Positions 33,119 through 45,745 of a stretch of DNA of 64,000 nucleotides are shown here, piece after piece. The stretch spans positions 729,599,111 through 729,663,110 of the forward strand of contig CM022298.1 of the NCBI GenBank assembly GCA_011799875.1, given 5' to 3'. Within the stretch, counting starts at the first letter, position 1. Every line of letters begins with the position of its first letter. The notes beneath the pieces were generated by a model, which was not told the origin of the DNA, did no database searches, and saw only the letters and a list, made by a program, of their open reading frames with translations. The translations under genes were made by a program, and so were the position numbers. Origin of the DNA: Thinopyrum elongatum. Taxonomy: Eukaryota > Streptophyta > Magnoliopsida > Poales > Poaceae.

Positions 33119-34266
33119 CCCGATGATCGGCAAGCCATAGAGAATAAGTGGATCTTTAAGAAGAAGACTAACGCGGATGGTAATGTGACCGTCTATAAGG
33201 CTCGGCTTGTCGCTTAGGGTTATCGACAAGTTCAAGGGGTTGACTACGATGAGAACTTCTCACCCGTAGCGAAGCTGAAGTCCGTCCGAATCATGTTAGC
33301 AATTGCCGCATTCTATGATTATGAGATCTGGCAAATGGACGTCAAAACGTCATTGCTTAATGGTTTCCTTAAGGAAGAATTGTATATGATGCAGCCAAAA
33401 GGTTTTGTCAACCTGACAAAGTATGCAAGCTCCAGCGCTCCATCTATGGGCTGGTGCAAGCATCTCGGAGTTGGAACATTCACTTTGATGAAATGATCAA
33501 AACGTTTGGGTTTATACAGACTTATGGAGAAGCCTGTATTTACAAGAAAGTGAGTGGGAGCTCTGTAGCATTTCTCATATTATATGTGGATGGCATACTG
33601 TTGATGGGAAATGATATAGAACTTTTGGAAAGCATAAAGGCCTACTTGAATAAGTGTTTTTCAATGAAGGACCTTGGAGAAGCTGCTTACATATTAGGCA
33701 TCAAGATCTATAGAGATAGATAGAGACGCCTCATTGGTCTTTGACAAAGCACATACCTTGACAAGATATTGAAGAAGTTCAATATGGATCAGTCCAAGAA
33801 GGGGTTCTTGCCTGTATTGCAAGGTGTGAGATTGAGCGCAGCTCAACGCCCGACCTCGGCAGAAGAAAGAGAAAAGATGAGTGTCATCTCCTATGCCTCA
33901 GCCATAGGCTCTATTATGTATGCCATGCTGTGTACCAGACCTGATGTGAACCTTGCCATAAGTTTGGTAGGGAGGTACCAAAGTGATCCCGGAATGGAAC
34001 ACTGGATAGCGGTCAAGAATATCCTTAAGTACCTGAAAAGGACTAAGGATATGTTTATCGTTTATGGAGGTGCCGAAGAGCTCGTCGTAAAGGGTTACGT
34101 CGATGCTAGCTTTGACACAGATCTGGATAGATATTTGTAAAGTACATACGGATCTGAATGTCGCAGATCCGTTGACTAAACCTCTTCCACGAGCAAAACA
34201 TGATCAGCACCAGAACTCTATGGGTGTTCGATTCATCATAATGTAACTAGATTATTGACTCTAGTG
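33119..34266 (+). pseudogene. Angela-type reverse transcriptase and truncated RNase H
   Basis: RT continues after the TAG (ENKWIFKKKTNADGNVTVYK, then another stop at 33217). It has YDEIWQMDVKT-like sequence (catalytic Asp) and a frameshift near 33405. The YVDD box reads YVDG (33583-33594), so one catalytic Asp is lost. After a stop near 33723, RNase H begins (VVKGYVDASFDTDLD). At about 34125 it jumps directly to the C-terminal part equivalent to VHTDLNVADPLTKPLP, which means an internal deletion of most of RNase H. This copy is clearly inactive. Confidence 0.88.
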
Positions 34267-36018
34267 CAAGTGGGAGACTGTTGGAAATATGCCCTAGAGG
34301 CAATAATAAAATGGTTATTATTATATTTCCTTGTTCATGATAATTGTCTATTGTTCATGCTATAATTGTATTAACCGGAAAACGTAATACATGTGTGAAT
34401 ACATAGACCACAGCATGTCCCTAGTGAGCCTCTAGTTGACTAGCTCATTGATCAATAGATGGTTGTGGTTTCCTGACCATGGACATTGGATGTCGTTGAT
34501 AATGGGATCACATCATTAGGAGAGTGACGTGATGGACAAGACCCAATCCTAAGCATAGCACGAGATTGTGTAGTTCGTTTTCTAGAGCTTTTCTAATGTC
34601 AAGTATCATTTCCTTAGACCATGAGATTGTGCAAGTCCCGGATACCGTAGGAATGCTTTGGGTGTATCAAACGTCACAACGTAACTGGGTGGCTATAAAG
34701 GTGCACTACAGGTATCTTCGAAAGTGTCTGTTGGGTTGGCACGAATCGAGACTGGGATTTGTCACTCCGTATGACGGAGAGGTATCTCTGGGCCCACTCG
34801 GTAATGCATCATCATAATGAGCTCAATGTGACTAAGGAGTTAGCCACGGGATCATGCGTTACGGAACGAGTAAAGAGACTTGCCGGTAACGAGATTGAAC
34901 AAGGTATAGGGATACCGACGATCGAATCTCGGGCAAGTAACATACCGATGGACAAAGGGAATTGTATACGGGATTGATTGAATCCCCGACATCGTGGTTC
35001 ATACGATGAGATCATCGTGGAACATGTGTGAGCCAATATGGGTATCCAGATCACACTATTGTTTATTGGCCGGAGAGGTGTCTCGGTCATGTCTGCATGG
35101 TTCCCGAACCCGTAGGGTCTACACACTTAAGGTTCCGTGACGCTAGAGTTGTTATGGCAAATTGTATGTGGTTACCAAAAGTTGTTCGGAGTCTCGGATG
35201 AGATCCCGGACGTCACGAGGAGTTCCGGAATGGTCCGGAGGTAAAGATTTATATATGGGAAGTCCTATTTTGGCCACCGGAAAATGTTCGGGATTTTTCA
35301 GTATTGTACCGGGAAGGTTCTAGAAGGTTCTAGAGTGGGGCCCACCTGCATGGGGGGACCCACATGAACGTGGGTAGTGGGGGCAAGGCCCCACACCCCT
35401 GGTCAAGGCGCACCAAGATTCCCCCTTAGAAGGAATAAGATCATATCCCGAAGGAATAAGATCAAGATCCCTAAAAAGGGGGGATAACAATCGGTGGGGA
35501 AGGGAAAGGATGGGATTTCCTTCCTCCCACCTTTGCCAACGCCCCAATGGATTTGGAGGGCAAGAAACCAGCCCCCTCCACCCCTATATATAGTGGGGAG
35601 GTGCATGGGAGCTGCACCCCTTCCCCTGGCGCAGCCCTTCCCCCCTCCAACTCCTCCTCCTCCTCCGTAGTGCTTGGCGAAGCCCTGCCGGAGAACCGCA
35701 AGCTCCACCACCACGCTGTTGTGCTGCCGGAGCTCTCCCTCAACTTCTCCTCTCCCCTTGATGGATCAAGAAGGAGGAGAAGTCCCCGGGCTGTACGTGT
35801 GTTGAACGCGGAGGCGCCGTCCGTTCGGCGCTTGAATTGGATCTTCCGCGATTTGAATCGCCGCGAGTACGACTCCATCAACCGCGTTCTTGTAACGCTT
35901 CCGCTTAGCGATCTTCAAGGGTATGAAGATGTACTCCCTCTCACTTGTTGCTAGCATCTCCTATATTGATCTTGGTGACACGTAGGAAAATTTTGAATTA
36001 TTACTACGTTCCCCAATA
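34267..36018 (+). repeat. Angela-type polypurine tract and 3' LTR
   Basis: AAGTGGGAGAC (34268-34278) precedes the LTR at 34279-36018 (1740 bp). A TATA box lies at 35583-35591. The last bases are CCCCAATA in place of CCCCAACA. Confidence 0.93.
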
Positions 36019-36887
36019 GTGGGTTGCTAGTAGTGTTGATTACTCCTTGCAGTTGAGGCTAGTTGGTTTATCCGGTGGAAGATTATATTTTCAGATCCTT
36101 AATGATAACTAATAATCCTCTGATCTTGAACATGAATATGCTTTGTGAGTAGTTACGTTTGTTCCTGAGGACATGGGAGAAGTCTTGTTATAAGTAATCA
36201 TGTGAATTTGGTATTCGTTCGATATTTTGATGAGTTGTATGTTGTGTTTCCTCTAGTGGTGTTATGTGAACGTCGACTACATGACACTTCACCATGATTT
36301 GGGCCTAGGGGATGGCATTGGGAAGTAATAAGTAGATGATGGGTTGCTAGAGTGACAGAAGCTTAAACCCTAGTTTATGCGTTGCTTTGTAAGGGGATGA
36401 TTTGGATCCATATGTTTCATGCTATGGTCAGCTTTACCTTAATTCTTCTTTCGTAGTTGCGGATGCTTGCGAGAGGGGTTAATCATATGTGGGAGGCCTG
36501 TCCAAGGAAGGGCAGCACCCAAGCACCAGTCCACCCACATATCACATTATCAAAGTAACGAACGCGAATCATATGAGCATGACGAAAACTAACTTGACAA
36601 CAATTCCCATGTGTCCTCGGGAGCGCTTTGCTTTATATAAGAGTTCGTCCAGGCTTGTCCTTTGCTACAAAAAGGATTGGGCCACCTTGCTGCACCTTGT
36701 ATACTTTTGGTACTTGTTACCCGTTACGAATTATCTCATCATACAACTATCTGTCACCGATAATTTCAGTGCTTGCAGAGAATACTTTGCTGAAAACCGC
36801 TTGTCATTTCCTTCTGCTCCTCGTTGGGTTCGACACTCTTACTTATCGAAAGGACTACGATAGATCCCCTATACTTGTGGGTCATCA
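36019..36887 (+). repeat. G1 3' LTR, second part
   Basis: It begins with the duplicated GTGGG (36019-36023) and then resumes the G1 LTR to TGGGTCATCA. GGGTC follows (G1 target duplication). Confidence 0.95.
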
Positions 36888-36892
36888 GGGTC

Positions 36893-37640
36893 GTGTGTTC
36901 CCACTGGCATTATATTTTGCTGGAACCATCAACTCCATTAGCTGGAACAATCTATAGATTTTGCTGGAACGCTATGTCGACGGCCTCGAGCGTTTTGCTG
37001 GAACTAGCGAATATGGAAGCTACAACCAACGATGAATGAAGTTACTACCGGCAACTTTTTTTGCTACAATCGTTGATGGTAGTTGTGACCCTGCGACGGC
37101 GGCGAAGTCATTTTTGTTGCAACCATCGTCGTTTTTTGCTACTACCGGAGATTTTTTTGCTACATCCATTCTTCACGAGGCGGCGGCGACGACGGCGCGA
37201 TGACTTTTTTTGCTACAACCATGTGGGCTTTTGCTACTACTGTCCATGATTTTTGTTGCATCCATTTTTCACGATGACGAGATGCCGGTGGTGGGTTTTT
37301 GTGAATCCCGATGGCTAGATCCAGCACGAGGGCAGGGGGCAAATGCTGCAACCGGTCGTCGGTGAGCTGCAACGGGCTCACGGTGAGTTGTAACCTCGAC
37401 CGGCGAGGCACGACGGTGACTATGCGGGGGCTACAACCCAGTGTCGGATGTGCTGCAGTTGCGCCTCGTTTTTTGGCTAGAACCGGTGACCGCGGGGAGC
37501 TTGATGGTCACCACGGCGAGCATGGCGAGCGGGGATGGTGGTGCGGGGTGCTGGGGCGACGGGGCGAGCTCGTTGTGGGGGAGAGAGCGACGCGGGGGGA
37601 TTTTTACCCGTGCGGGAGGAAGGAGAAGGAATAGATCCTG
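36893..37640. repeat. Region with dispersed TTTTTGCTACAAC-type words
   Basis: At least ten variants of TTTTTTGCTACAACC or TTTTGCTGGAACC occur between about 36915 and 37265, at irregular spacing of 20-60 bp. A GC-rich stretch follows with GAGCTGCAACGG variants. The frames are low-complexity. I suspect an old non-autonomous DNA transposon (perhaps Mutator-like) but found no terminal repeats or transposase. Confidence 0.4.
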
Positions 37641-38036
37641 CGGCCCACGTCGCTCAAATCGGACGGCTGCTAACCGACCGACCGAAAAGTTTCGACCAGT
37701 GCGCCGGCGCCCAGTACTCGCCTTATTCCTATGGGCATTGAACGGTTCAGATACCAAACGCTGCAGTCATAGTTTAACCAACAAGCTAGTCTTATGGTCT
37801 TTGTTTTCTCTGAAACAAGTCCTATCAGTGCATGTCTCCATCATGTACTAATTAATTTATATCAATCAAACATGGTTGAAGGTTGATCGACAATTTATTA
37901 GAGCGGACATAGTCGTGGCTAATGAATGAGACGAGCGAAACTTCTTGTGGCTTACCAAGCTTTAGAGTTCAAATGATGATCAGGATACATCATAAATAAC
38001 AGTAGGAAACATGATGTAAAATGAACGTATCAGGAT
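37641..38036. other. Unassigned non-coding sequence
   Basis: Contains CCGACCGACCGAAAAGTTTCG near 37673-37693, otherwise nothing recognisable. Confidence 0.4.
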
Positions 38037-38383
38037 ACTTCCCTCCGGGAGGGGGAAATCGAAGCCATCAACACCAACAATGATCTTCTCATCGTAAGAG
38101 AACCAATCTTTATCAACATCTTTGCCAACATCATCTCATCTCAAACCCTATTTCATCTCTTGTAATCAATCTTTGCCTCAAAACCTCAGATTGGTACTTA
38201 CCTGTGGGTTGCCAGTACAGTTGATTACTCTCTGTAGTTGATGCTAGTTGATTTATTTGTTGGAAGATTATATGTTCAGATCCTTAATGATATTGAATAT
38301 CCCTCTGATCTTTAATATGAATATGATTAGTGAGTAGTTATTTTTGTTCTTGAGGACATGAGAAAAGTCATGTCATAAGTAAT
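38037..38383 (+). repeat. Old LTR fragment of the G1 family, part 1
   Basis: It matches the G1 LTR from CCCTCCRGGAGGGGGAAATCG onward with many differences. It stops at the G4 insertion and resumes at 53922. The first half of the LTR is missing. Confidence 0.88.
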
Positions 38384-39948
38384 TGATTGCGTGTAACTTG
38401 CGTTGACATTTCTTTGAAGAGGAATGGATGATGCAGCAGCACAACGGTAAGTATTTCCCTAAGTTCTGAAACCAAGGTTATTAATCCAGTAGGAGAACCA
38501 AGCAACAAATCACTAACAGCACCTGCACACAAGCAAACAACTCCTCACACCCAACGCGAACGAGGGGTTGTTAATCCCTCGATGGTAAAGTGCAAGATTA
38601 AATTGTATGTGATACAGTAATAGACCAAACAAAAATACAAAATAAAATAAATAACAAAAAAGTGCAGCAAGTATTTTTAGGATTTTAATGTATGATCAAA
38701 GTAGACCGGGGGCCATAGTTTTCACTAGAGGCTTCTCTCATAGAAATAGCATACGGTGGGTAAACAAATTACTGTTGGGCAATTGATAAAAAATCAAATA
38801 ATTATGATGATATCCAAGGCAATGATCGTGTATATAGGCATCATGTCCGAGACAAGTTGACCAAAATGATTCTGCATCTACTACTATTACTCCACACATC
38901 AACCGCTATCCAGCATGCATCTAGAGTATTAAGTTCATAAAGAACGGAGTAACGCCTTAAGCAAGATGACATGATGTAGACAAGATAAAAACTCACGCAT
39001 GAATAACCCCCATCTTTTTACCCTTAATAGCAATGATACATACGTGTTATGTCCCATTCTGTCACTGGGACTGAGCACCGCAAGATCGAACCCATTACAA
39101 AGCACCTCTCCCATTGCAAGACAAATCAATCTAGTTGGCCAAACCAAATCAATAGATCGGAGAGAAATACGATGCTACAATAATCATGCATAAAAGAGTT
39201 AAGAGAAATCTCACATAACTCAAATAATATTCATGGATATATCTGATCATAAACTCACAGTTCATTGGATCCCAACAAACACACTGCACAAAGTGATTAC
39301 ATCGGATAGAACTCCAACAACATCGAGGAGAACATTGTAAAGATCAAAAAGAGAGAAGAAACCATCTAGCTACCAACTTTTGACCCGAAGGCCTGTGGTA
39401 AACTACTCACTAATCATCGAAAGGGCGCCAAGGTTGATGTAGAGCCCCTCCGTGGTTGATCCCCCTCCGGTGGAGTACCGAAAAAGGCCTCCAGATGTGA
39501 TCTGCCAAGAACAAAGGCTTGCGGCGGCGGAAAAAGTATTTCGTGGACTCCTCTGGTGGTTTCCAGATTTATGGGAATTTATAGTGGAAGAATTATGTCA
39601 AACGGAGCTACGGGGGTCCACAAGGCACCTGGGCGCGCCAGCCCCTGTGGCGCACCCAGGTGGCTTGTGGCCACCTCCCAGGGTTTCTGGCTTCTTCCCA
39701 AAGCTTCTAGCGTTCATATTATCCAGAAAAAATCTCCATAAAGTTTCATGGCATTTGGACTTCGTTTGGTATTTATTTTCTGTAAAACCAAAAACAGGCA
39801 GAAAACAACAATTGGCACTAGACACTAAGTTAATAGGTTAGTCCCATGAAATGGTATATAAATGATTGTAAATGTATATAAAACACCGAAGATTGATAAT
39901 ATAACATCATGGAACAATCAAAATTCTAGATACGTTGAAGACGTATCA
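38384..39948 (-). repeat. G4 3' LTR (left side)
   Basis: 1565 bp. The GC palindrome CACCTGGGCGCGCC/GGCGCACCCAGGTG (39626-39662, one mismatch) lies 43 nt before a TATA box (plus strand ATTTATA, 39577-39583). Confidence 0.92.
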
Positions 39949-40573
39949 ACCATACCCAAGCTTAACTCATGCTCGTCCTTGAGTAGGAAAGTGATAAACA
40001 TAGGTTTTTTGATGTGGAATGATATCTATCATATTCATCATGTATTCTTTTCTTTTGAGTATATACATGTGGACTTAGATGATTCAAAGCAAAAGTCTAT
40101 AATTTGACATGAAGACATAAATACTCAAGCATACTAACAAGCAACCATGCCTTTCAAAATATCAACGCTAAAGAAAGTTATCCCTAGCCCATGCCTTTCA
40201 AACAAGCAATCATTGATCCATTCACGGAACACACTCAAATATTAGCTACATCCAATGCACAAGTATGATCATATTGCCCTCTAGTTGGTGCTTTTTGAGA
40301 GAAGATGGAGACCCGAAATAAAATAAAATTGCCTAACAGTAAACAGAAAGGCCCTTCGCAGAGGGAAGCACTGATTTGCAGAGATGCCAGAGCTCAAGGT
40401 TAAAGTTAGAGATATAAAATTATTTTGGGTGGCATGCTTTTCTCATCAACGAGAATGACTAAGAGTTCCCAATATCTTCCATGCTAGAGACATCATAGGC
40501 GGTTCCCAAACAAAAAGTAAAGTTTATTTCCTTTCCACCATTCTTTCACAATCCATGGCTAGCCGTATCCATG
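39949..40573 (-). other. G4 3' interior with polypurine tract
   Basis: Next to the LTR, on the minus strand, TTAAGCTTGGGTATGGT forms the tract. A decayed form of the AGGA-loop hairpin lies at 39971-39987. The rest is non-coding. Confidence 0.7.
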
Positions 40574-40575
40574 GG

Positions 40576-41952
40576 TGCCTTTGATACATTTCCAACGTAT
40601 CTATAGGTTTTTATTGTTCCATGTTGTTATATTACCAATATTTGATACATCTCCAACATAAGTGTTTTGGGTATAAGAAATAGCAATAGATCTGATGATA
40701 AAAGTAGACCCCGGGGCCATAGTGCTCTCTAGTAGTTTCTCTCTCAGAAAATAGCATACGGTGGATAGACAAATTACTGTTGGACAATTGATAGAAAAGA
40801 AAATAATTATGATGATATCCAAGGCAATGATCATGTATATAGGCATCACGTCCAAATCAAGTAGACCGAAATGATTCTGCATCTACTTCTATAACTTCAC
40901 ACACCAACCGCTATCCAGCATGCATCTAGTGTATTAAGTTCGAGAAGACGAAGTAATGCTTTAAGAACGATGACATGATGTAGTCAAGATAACGCTAAAA
41001 AGAATTCATCCCATTTTTTATCCTTAATGGCAACAATACATGCGTGTCATGTCCCCTTCTGTCACTGGGATTGAGCACCGTAAGATCGAACCCATCACAA
41101 AGCACCTCTTCCCATTGTAAGAAAATCCAATCTAGTTGGCCAAACTAAACCAAAAATTCGGAGAAGGAATACGAGGCTATCACAATCATGCATAAAAGTG
41201 ATCGTAGAAGACTGAAATATTTTCATGGATAGATCTGATCATATACTCACAATTCATCGGATCCCAACAAACACACCGCAAAAAATTCATTACATCGGAT
41301 AGATCTCCAAGAACATCAAGGATAACATTGTATTAAAAACCAAAGAGAGAGAAGAAGCCATCTAGATACTAACTATGGACCCGAAGGTCTGTGGTAAACT
41401 ACTCACGCATCATCGAAGAGGCAGCAAGGGTGATGAAGAATCCCTCCGTGATCGATTCCCCCTCCGGTGGAGTACCGAAGAAGGCCTCCAGATGGGATCT
41501 CTCGAGAACAGAGGCTTGCGGTGGCGGGAAAAGTATTTTGTGGACTCCCTCATTGGTTTCATGAAATTAGAGAATATATAGTGCTGGAATTAGGTCAAAC
41601 GGAGCCAGGGTGGGCCCACACAATACCAAGGCGCGCCACCCCCCCCCCCCGAGGTGCGCCCTGGTGCTGTGTGGCCCCCCTTATCTCTTCTGACTTGCTC
41701 CCCAAGTTTGGTATGTCTCTTATGTCCAAAAAAAATCTCCAAAAAGTTTCGTGACATTAGGACTTCATTAGGTACTGATTCCTTGGAAAACCAAAAACAG
41801 GCAAAAAACAGCAATTGGCACTGAGCATTAAGTTAATATGTTATTCCCAAAAAATGATATAAAGTTGCTTAAAAACATATATAAAACATCCAAGATTGAT
41901 ACTATAATAGCATGGAACAATAAAAAATAATAGATACGTTGGAGACGTATCA
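40576..41952. repeat. Rearranged LTR fragments of the G4 family, head to head
   Basis: 40576-40640 is the start of a G4-type LTR on the plus strand (TGATACATTTCCAACGTATC). A second start, TGATACATCTCCAAC, follows at about 40641. From about 40700 to 41952 comes a minus-strand LTR of the same family that lacks its last 300 bp or so and ends GGAGACGTATCA. Confidence 0.7.
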
Positions 41953-42363
41953 TCCACCCCCTTCATCTTCGTCCAGCACCAGCTCGTCGCCAGCGTCGCC
42001 GTCATCTTCCACGACCACTTCGTCTACTCCGGCCACCGTTGGCGACATCGGCCCCACGCCGATTGGTGCCGCAACCATCGCCGAGTCCTTCTCTGCTGGC
42101 CCCTCCGACTCCTCGACATGGCGTACAGCTCGTGCAGGTCCCTCGTCTACGCATGCTCGATGCTGGCAACACCGATGCGTGCCTTCATCCACGATGTGTC
42201 CCCAGTCCTGGCAAGCCTGGTGCGGTGCTTCATCAACTTCATCTTCGTCCGTCTATGCAAGCCCGGTGCTGGCAACACCGATGCGTGCCTTTGTCCACGA
42301 TGTGTCCCCGGGCTTGGCAAACCCGGTGCGACGACTCGTCCACAATGTATTCTTCCCAGCGCA
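41953..42363 (+). mobile_element. Copia-like fragment, left part (interrupted by G3)
   Basis: Ser/Pro/Thr-rich low-complexity sequence, with a direct repeat of about 108 bp (GCTGGCAACACCGATGCGTG at about 42161 and 42269). It would continue at 50617 if G3 is excised. I assign it to the copia fragment by position only. Confidence 0.45.
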
Positions 42364-44000
42364 TGATAAGTCTCCAACATATCAATAATTTATGAAGTAT
42401 TCATGCCATGTTTATGACAATTCTATATGTTTTTTGTATGATTTGATAAGAACTAACTCGGGCGGACGTTGTTTGCAGCAGAACTACAGTGGTGTTGTTT
42501 TTGTGCAGAAATAAAATTTCTCGGAATGCAACGAAACTTTTGATGATTTTTTATAGAAGGAAAGAGAACCCCGAAGCTTCGCGGAAGGACCATAAGAGCC
42601 ACGAGGTGACCACACAGCACCTGGGCACGCCCACCCTGGGCGCGCCCAGGTCCCATGTGGGCCACTCATAGACCCCTTCGCGTGAAACCAACGCCAATAA
42701 ATCCCATATATATAGAAACCCCTAAAAGTTAACCTAGAACTTGGACTCTGCCGCCGCACACCTCTGTATCCTTGAAAAACAAATCTGGACCCAGTTTCGG
42801 CACCCTGCCGGAGGGGGAAATCATCACTGGAGGCCATCTTCATCATCCCGGCGGTCTCCATGACGAGGAGGGAGTAGTCCACCCTTGAGGCTAGGGGTAT
42901 GTACTAGTAGTTATGTGTTTGATCTCTCTCTCGTGATCTTGAGATGTCATGATCTTGATTTATCGTGGGCTTTGTTGATATAGTTGGATCATATGATGTT
43001 TCTCCCCTCTCTACCTTTGTTGTGATGAATCGAATCTTTTCCCTTCGAAGTTTTTGTCTTGTCGGATTGAATATTCAGATTTGGGAACACTTGATGTATG
43101 TCTTGCATAATGAATACCCGTGGTGACAATGGGGTATCATATTGATTCACTTGATGTATGTTTTGGCACTCAACTTGTGGATTCCCGAGGTGACATTGGG
43201 GTAATCTATGCATAGGGGTTGATGCATGTTTTCATTATCTTTTCTCCGATAAAAACTTTGGCGTCTTCTTGGAGTTCTTCGTGTGGATTGAATATTACGA
43301 TTATGAAGTTGTTTGATGCATATCATATAGTCAACTCACAGATACATGTGGTGACATTGGAGTATCTAGGTGACATTAGAGTTCATTGATGTGTGTCATA
43401 TGGTGCTATTTTCGTATGAACTCTAGGGCTGTTTGTGACACTTATAGGAATAACCCAACAGATTGATCAGAAAGAATAGCTTTGAGGAGGTTTCATACCC
43501 TACAAACAATTATTATCTTATGTTCTCCGCTAATAGGAACTTGGGAGTGATTCTTTGTCGCACATTCAGGGATAATTATATGATCCAATTATGTTAGCAC
43601 TATTGAGAGATCGCACTAGCGAAAGTATGAACCCTAGGCCTCATTTTCAAGCATTGCAATACCGTTTGTGCTCCATTTTATCTTGTACTACCTTGCTGTT
43701 TTTATTTATTCAGAATATAAAAAATATATTTCTACTATCCATACTACACTTTTATCATCATCTCTTCGCCGAACTAGTGCACCTATACAATTTGCCATTG
43801 TTTTGGGTGTGTTGGGGATACAAGAGACTTCTTGTATTTGATTGCAGGGTTGCTTGAGAGATACCATCTTCATCCTATGCCTCCCATGGATTGATAAACC
43901 TTAGGTCATCCACTTGAGGGGAAATTGCAGCTGTCCTACAAAACTTTGCGCTTGGAGGCCCAACACGAGTCTACAAGAACAAGCTGTGTAGTAGACATCA
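42364..44000 (+). repeat. G3 5' LTR
   Basis: 1637 bp. The GC palindrome CACCTGGGCACGCC/GGCGCGCCCAGGTC is at 42618-42652. TATATATA at 42707-42714 lies 55 nt downstream. Confidence 0.92.
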
Positions 44001-44010
44001 ACCTCTTTTC

Positions 44011-44028
44011 TGGTGCCATTGTCTGGGA
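44011..44028 (+). other. G3 primer binding site, degenerate tRNA-Asp
   Basis: TGGTGCCATTGTCTGGGA differs at four bases from the tRNA-Asp complement. Its position 10 nt after the LTR is right. Confidence 0.6.
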
Positions 44029-44124
44029 GGTGAGTGCATGAAGGTATATCTTTAGATCTTGCAATCGAATCATTTAGTTTCTTGTTTTATCACTAGTTTG
44101 GTTTTATAAAAGAAAACTAAAAAA

Positions 44125-45745
44125 ATGAAATTGAAGTTGCATGAAATGCTTTACCTTGATGATGTCTTTCTTGAAAATAAGGATTCTAAAAATTGTGCTC
44201 AATTGATAGAAGAAGAATTTAGTAAAATGTTTGGTACAAATGATGAGCATGATTGAAATGTTTTTAGTATGAATTATATGAATATCCAGAATACTAATGA
44301 TGATTGCACTAGTCATGACAAAAATGTTTCTTATAAGCATGACAATTTTTGTGGAGTGCATAGGGTTTGTGAAGATGTGCCTTATATGGAAGATAGATTT
44401 TGTAAGAAGCATAAGCATGATAGAACCAACGCTCAAAGTGATAGATAAATTTGCTATGAAATTATGCTCTCATTGTCCTTTTACTTGTGAACTTTGCAAT
44501 AAAGTTGGTCATCTCAATTTTCAATGTATACTTTTTCATGATCAAATCATGGCTAAATATTGTAATGAATCGACCCCCCTTGAACTATATAATGAGCTTT
44601 ATCTATTTTTGGGGTGTGAAGAATTGACACATAAAAATTGTTGGTTTGAAGTATTCATTCTCTCAAATGACATTGAAAATAATTTGAAACAAATCTATAT
44701 GTTTTGTATGGTAAATTGCAATGAGAATGCCTATATTGCCAACTATAGAGAGATGGAAAAACCAATAGAATATAGAAGACATACTAATGAAAGGGTAAAG
44801 ATTTCAAATTTCCCTTCTATTGTCTCTCATGATGAAATAGGTGATGAGGAGGAGCTTCCTATCCAACCAATCTCATCAATAAGAAGCTCGGAAGAATTAA
44901 ATAAACCCACACATAATGTGGTGAAGAAGAAGAATAAAAGAAGGAAAAGTAAAGGTAAAGAGGTATCTCTTCCAAATAATGTTGCTCCTATTATTGATAT
45001 GCCTCATGAGAATGAATCAAAAATAGTTGTGGAAGATGATACACTTGAGGATGATTTTGTTATGTCTATTGCTTGTTGTGATAATTATGATTGGGAAAAT
45101 AATCATACTTCTTATGATCTTGAAAATCTTTATGGCACCAACTTGGAGGTTGATTGCTATACTATTGGTGCTATTTATACTATTCATGATGAGAGTAATT
45201 ATGCTTGTGATATGCAAAGCCACAAGCTTGGGGATGCTATACTAGATGAGAATGATGTGTTTGAGAATATATTTGCTTGTCCCAAGCTTGGGGATGCTAT
45301 GCTTGATGACAAATATGTGTTTGAGAACATATTTGCTGCAATTAATGTTTGTCCCAGGCTTGGGGATTCTATGCTTAATGAAGATGATCTTTTTAGTCCC
45401 CCTACTTTGAATGATCAAATTTGTTATATATGATGATTGCATGCCTCTTATTTATGATGATTATTGTGACGATACTTATGCTACGAAAAAGGGTGATGAT
45501 TATTATTAAAATCCCTGTCATAATTATGATTACCCTTTTTCTAAACATTACTCTTTTCATGTGGAAACAATTTTTAGTATTCAATTCTCATGTGATACTC
45601 CCACTACTATTGATGAGAAGAAATTTGCTTTTGTGGAGAGTAATAAAAATTCTATGCTTGTGGGTCATGAAAAGAATGCTTTATGTGATGGTTATATTTT
45701 TTAATTCATTCATGATGCTACTGAAAATCATTATGAGATAGGAAC
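44125..45745 (+). pseudogene. G3 gag-like zinc-knuckle gene, disrupted homologue of the G2 ORF
   Basis: It starts at ATG 44125 (MKLKLHEMLYLDDVFLEN) and aligns by eye with the 536-aa G2 protein. There is a TGA near 44253 and a frameshift near 44300. The longest open part is 44297-45433, and further stops occur to about 45745. The zinc knuckle CELCNKVGHLNFQC and the basic run KKKNKRRKSKGK are kept. It has three KLGDAM-type modules (KLGDAI, KLGDAM, RLGDSM) where G2 has two, so module number varies within the family. Confidence 0.85.

Larger units (their letters stand above)
27578..36018 (+). mobile_element. Copia retrotransposon of BARE-1/WIS-2/Angela type, nested in G1 3' LTR
   Basis: LTRs begin TGTTAGAAATATGCCCTAGA or TGTTGGAAATATGCCCTAGA. 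The left LTR ends CCCCAACA, the right CCCCAATA. Perfect target duplications GTGGG flank it. I recognise the LTR start and the gag/pol sequence as the Angela lineage of Triticeae. Gag, protease, integrase and RT follow in copia order, all damaged. Confidence 0.95.
10454..36887 (+). mobile_element. G1: Athila-type Ty3/gypsy retrotransposon, carrying G2 and an Angela-type copia inside it
   Basis: The LTRs begin TGATACGTCCATTTTGC and end GTGGGTCATCA. Perfect 5-bp target duplications GGGTC flank it (10449-10453 and 36888-36892). The 5' LTR is 1522 bp. The 3' LTR, rejoined across the copia, is 658 plus 864, also 1522 bp. The primer site matches tRNA-Asp, as in Athila elements. RT resembles the Athila type ([11 protein letters not shown]). 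Internal coding regions are gag, protease, RT, RNase H and integrase plus a 3' ORF. In the first 155 bp I count five LTR differences, so the insertion is not recent. Confidence 0.95.

Noticed and set aside
9906..37700. Possible Mutator-type terminal repeats (CGAAACTTTT near 9918 and AAAAGTTTCG near 37684)
   Set aside because: Only about 10 bp match in inverted orientation, no 9-bp target duplication and no transposase.
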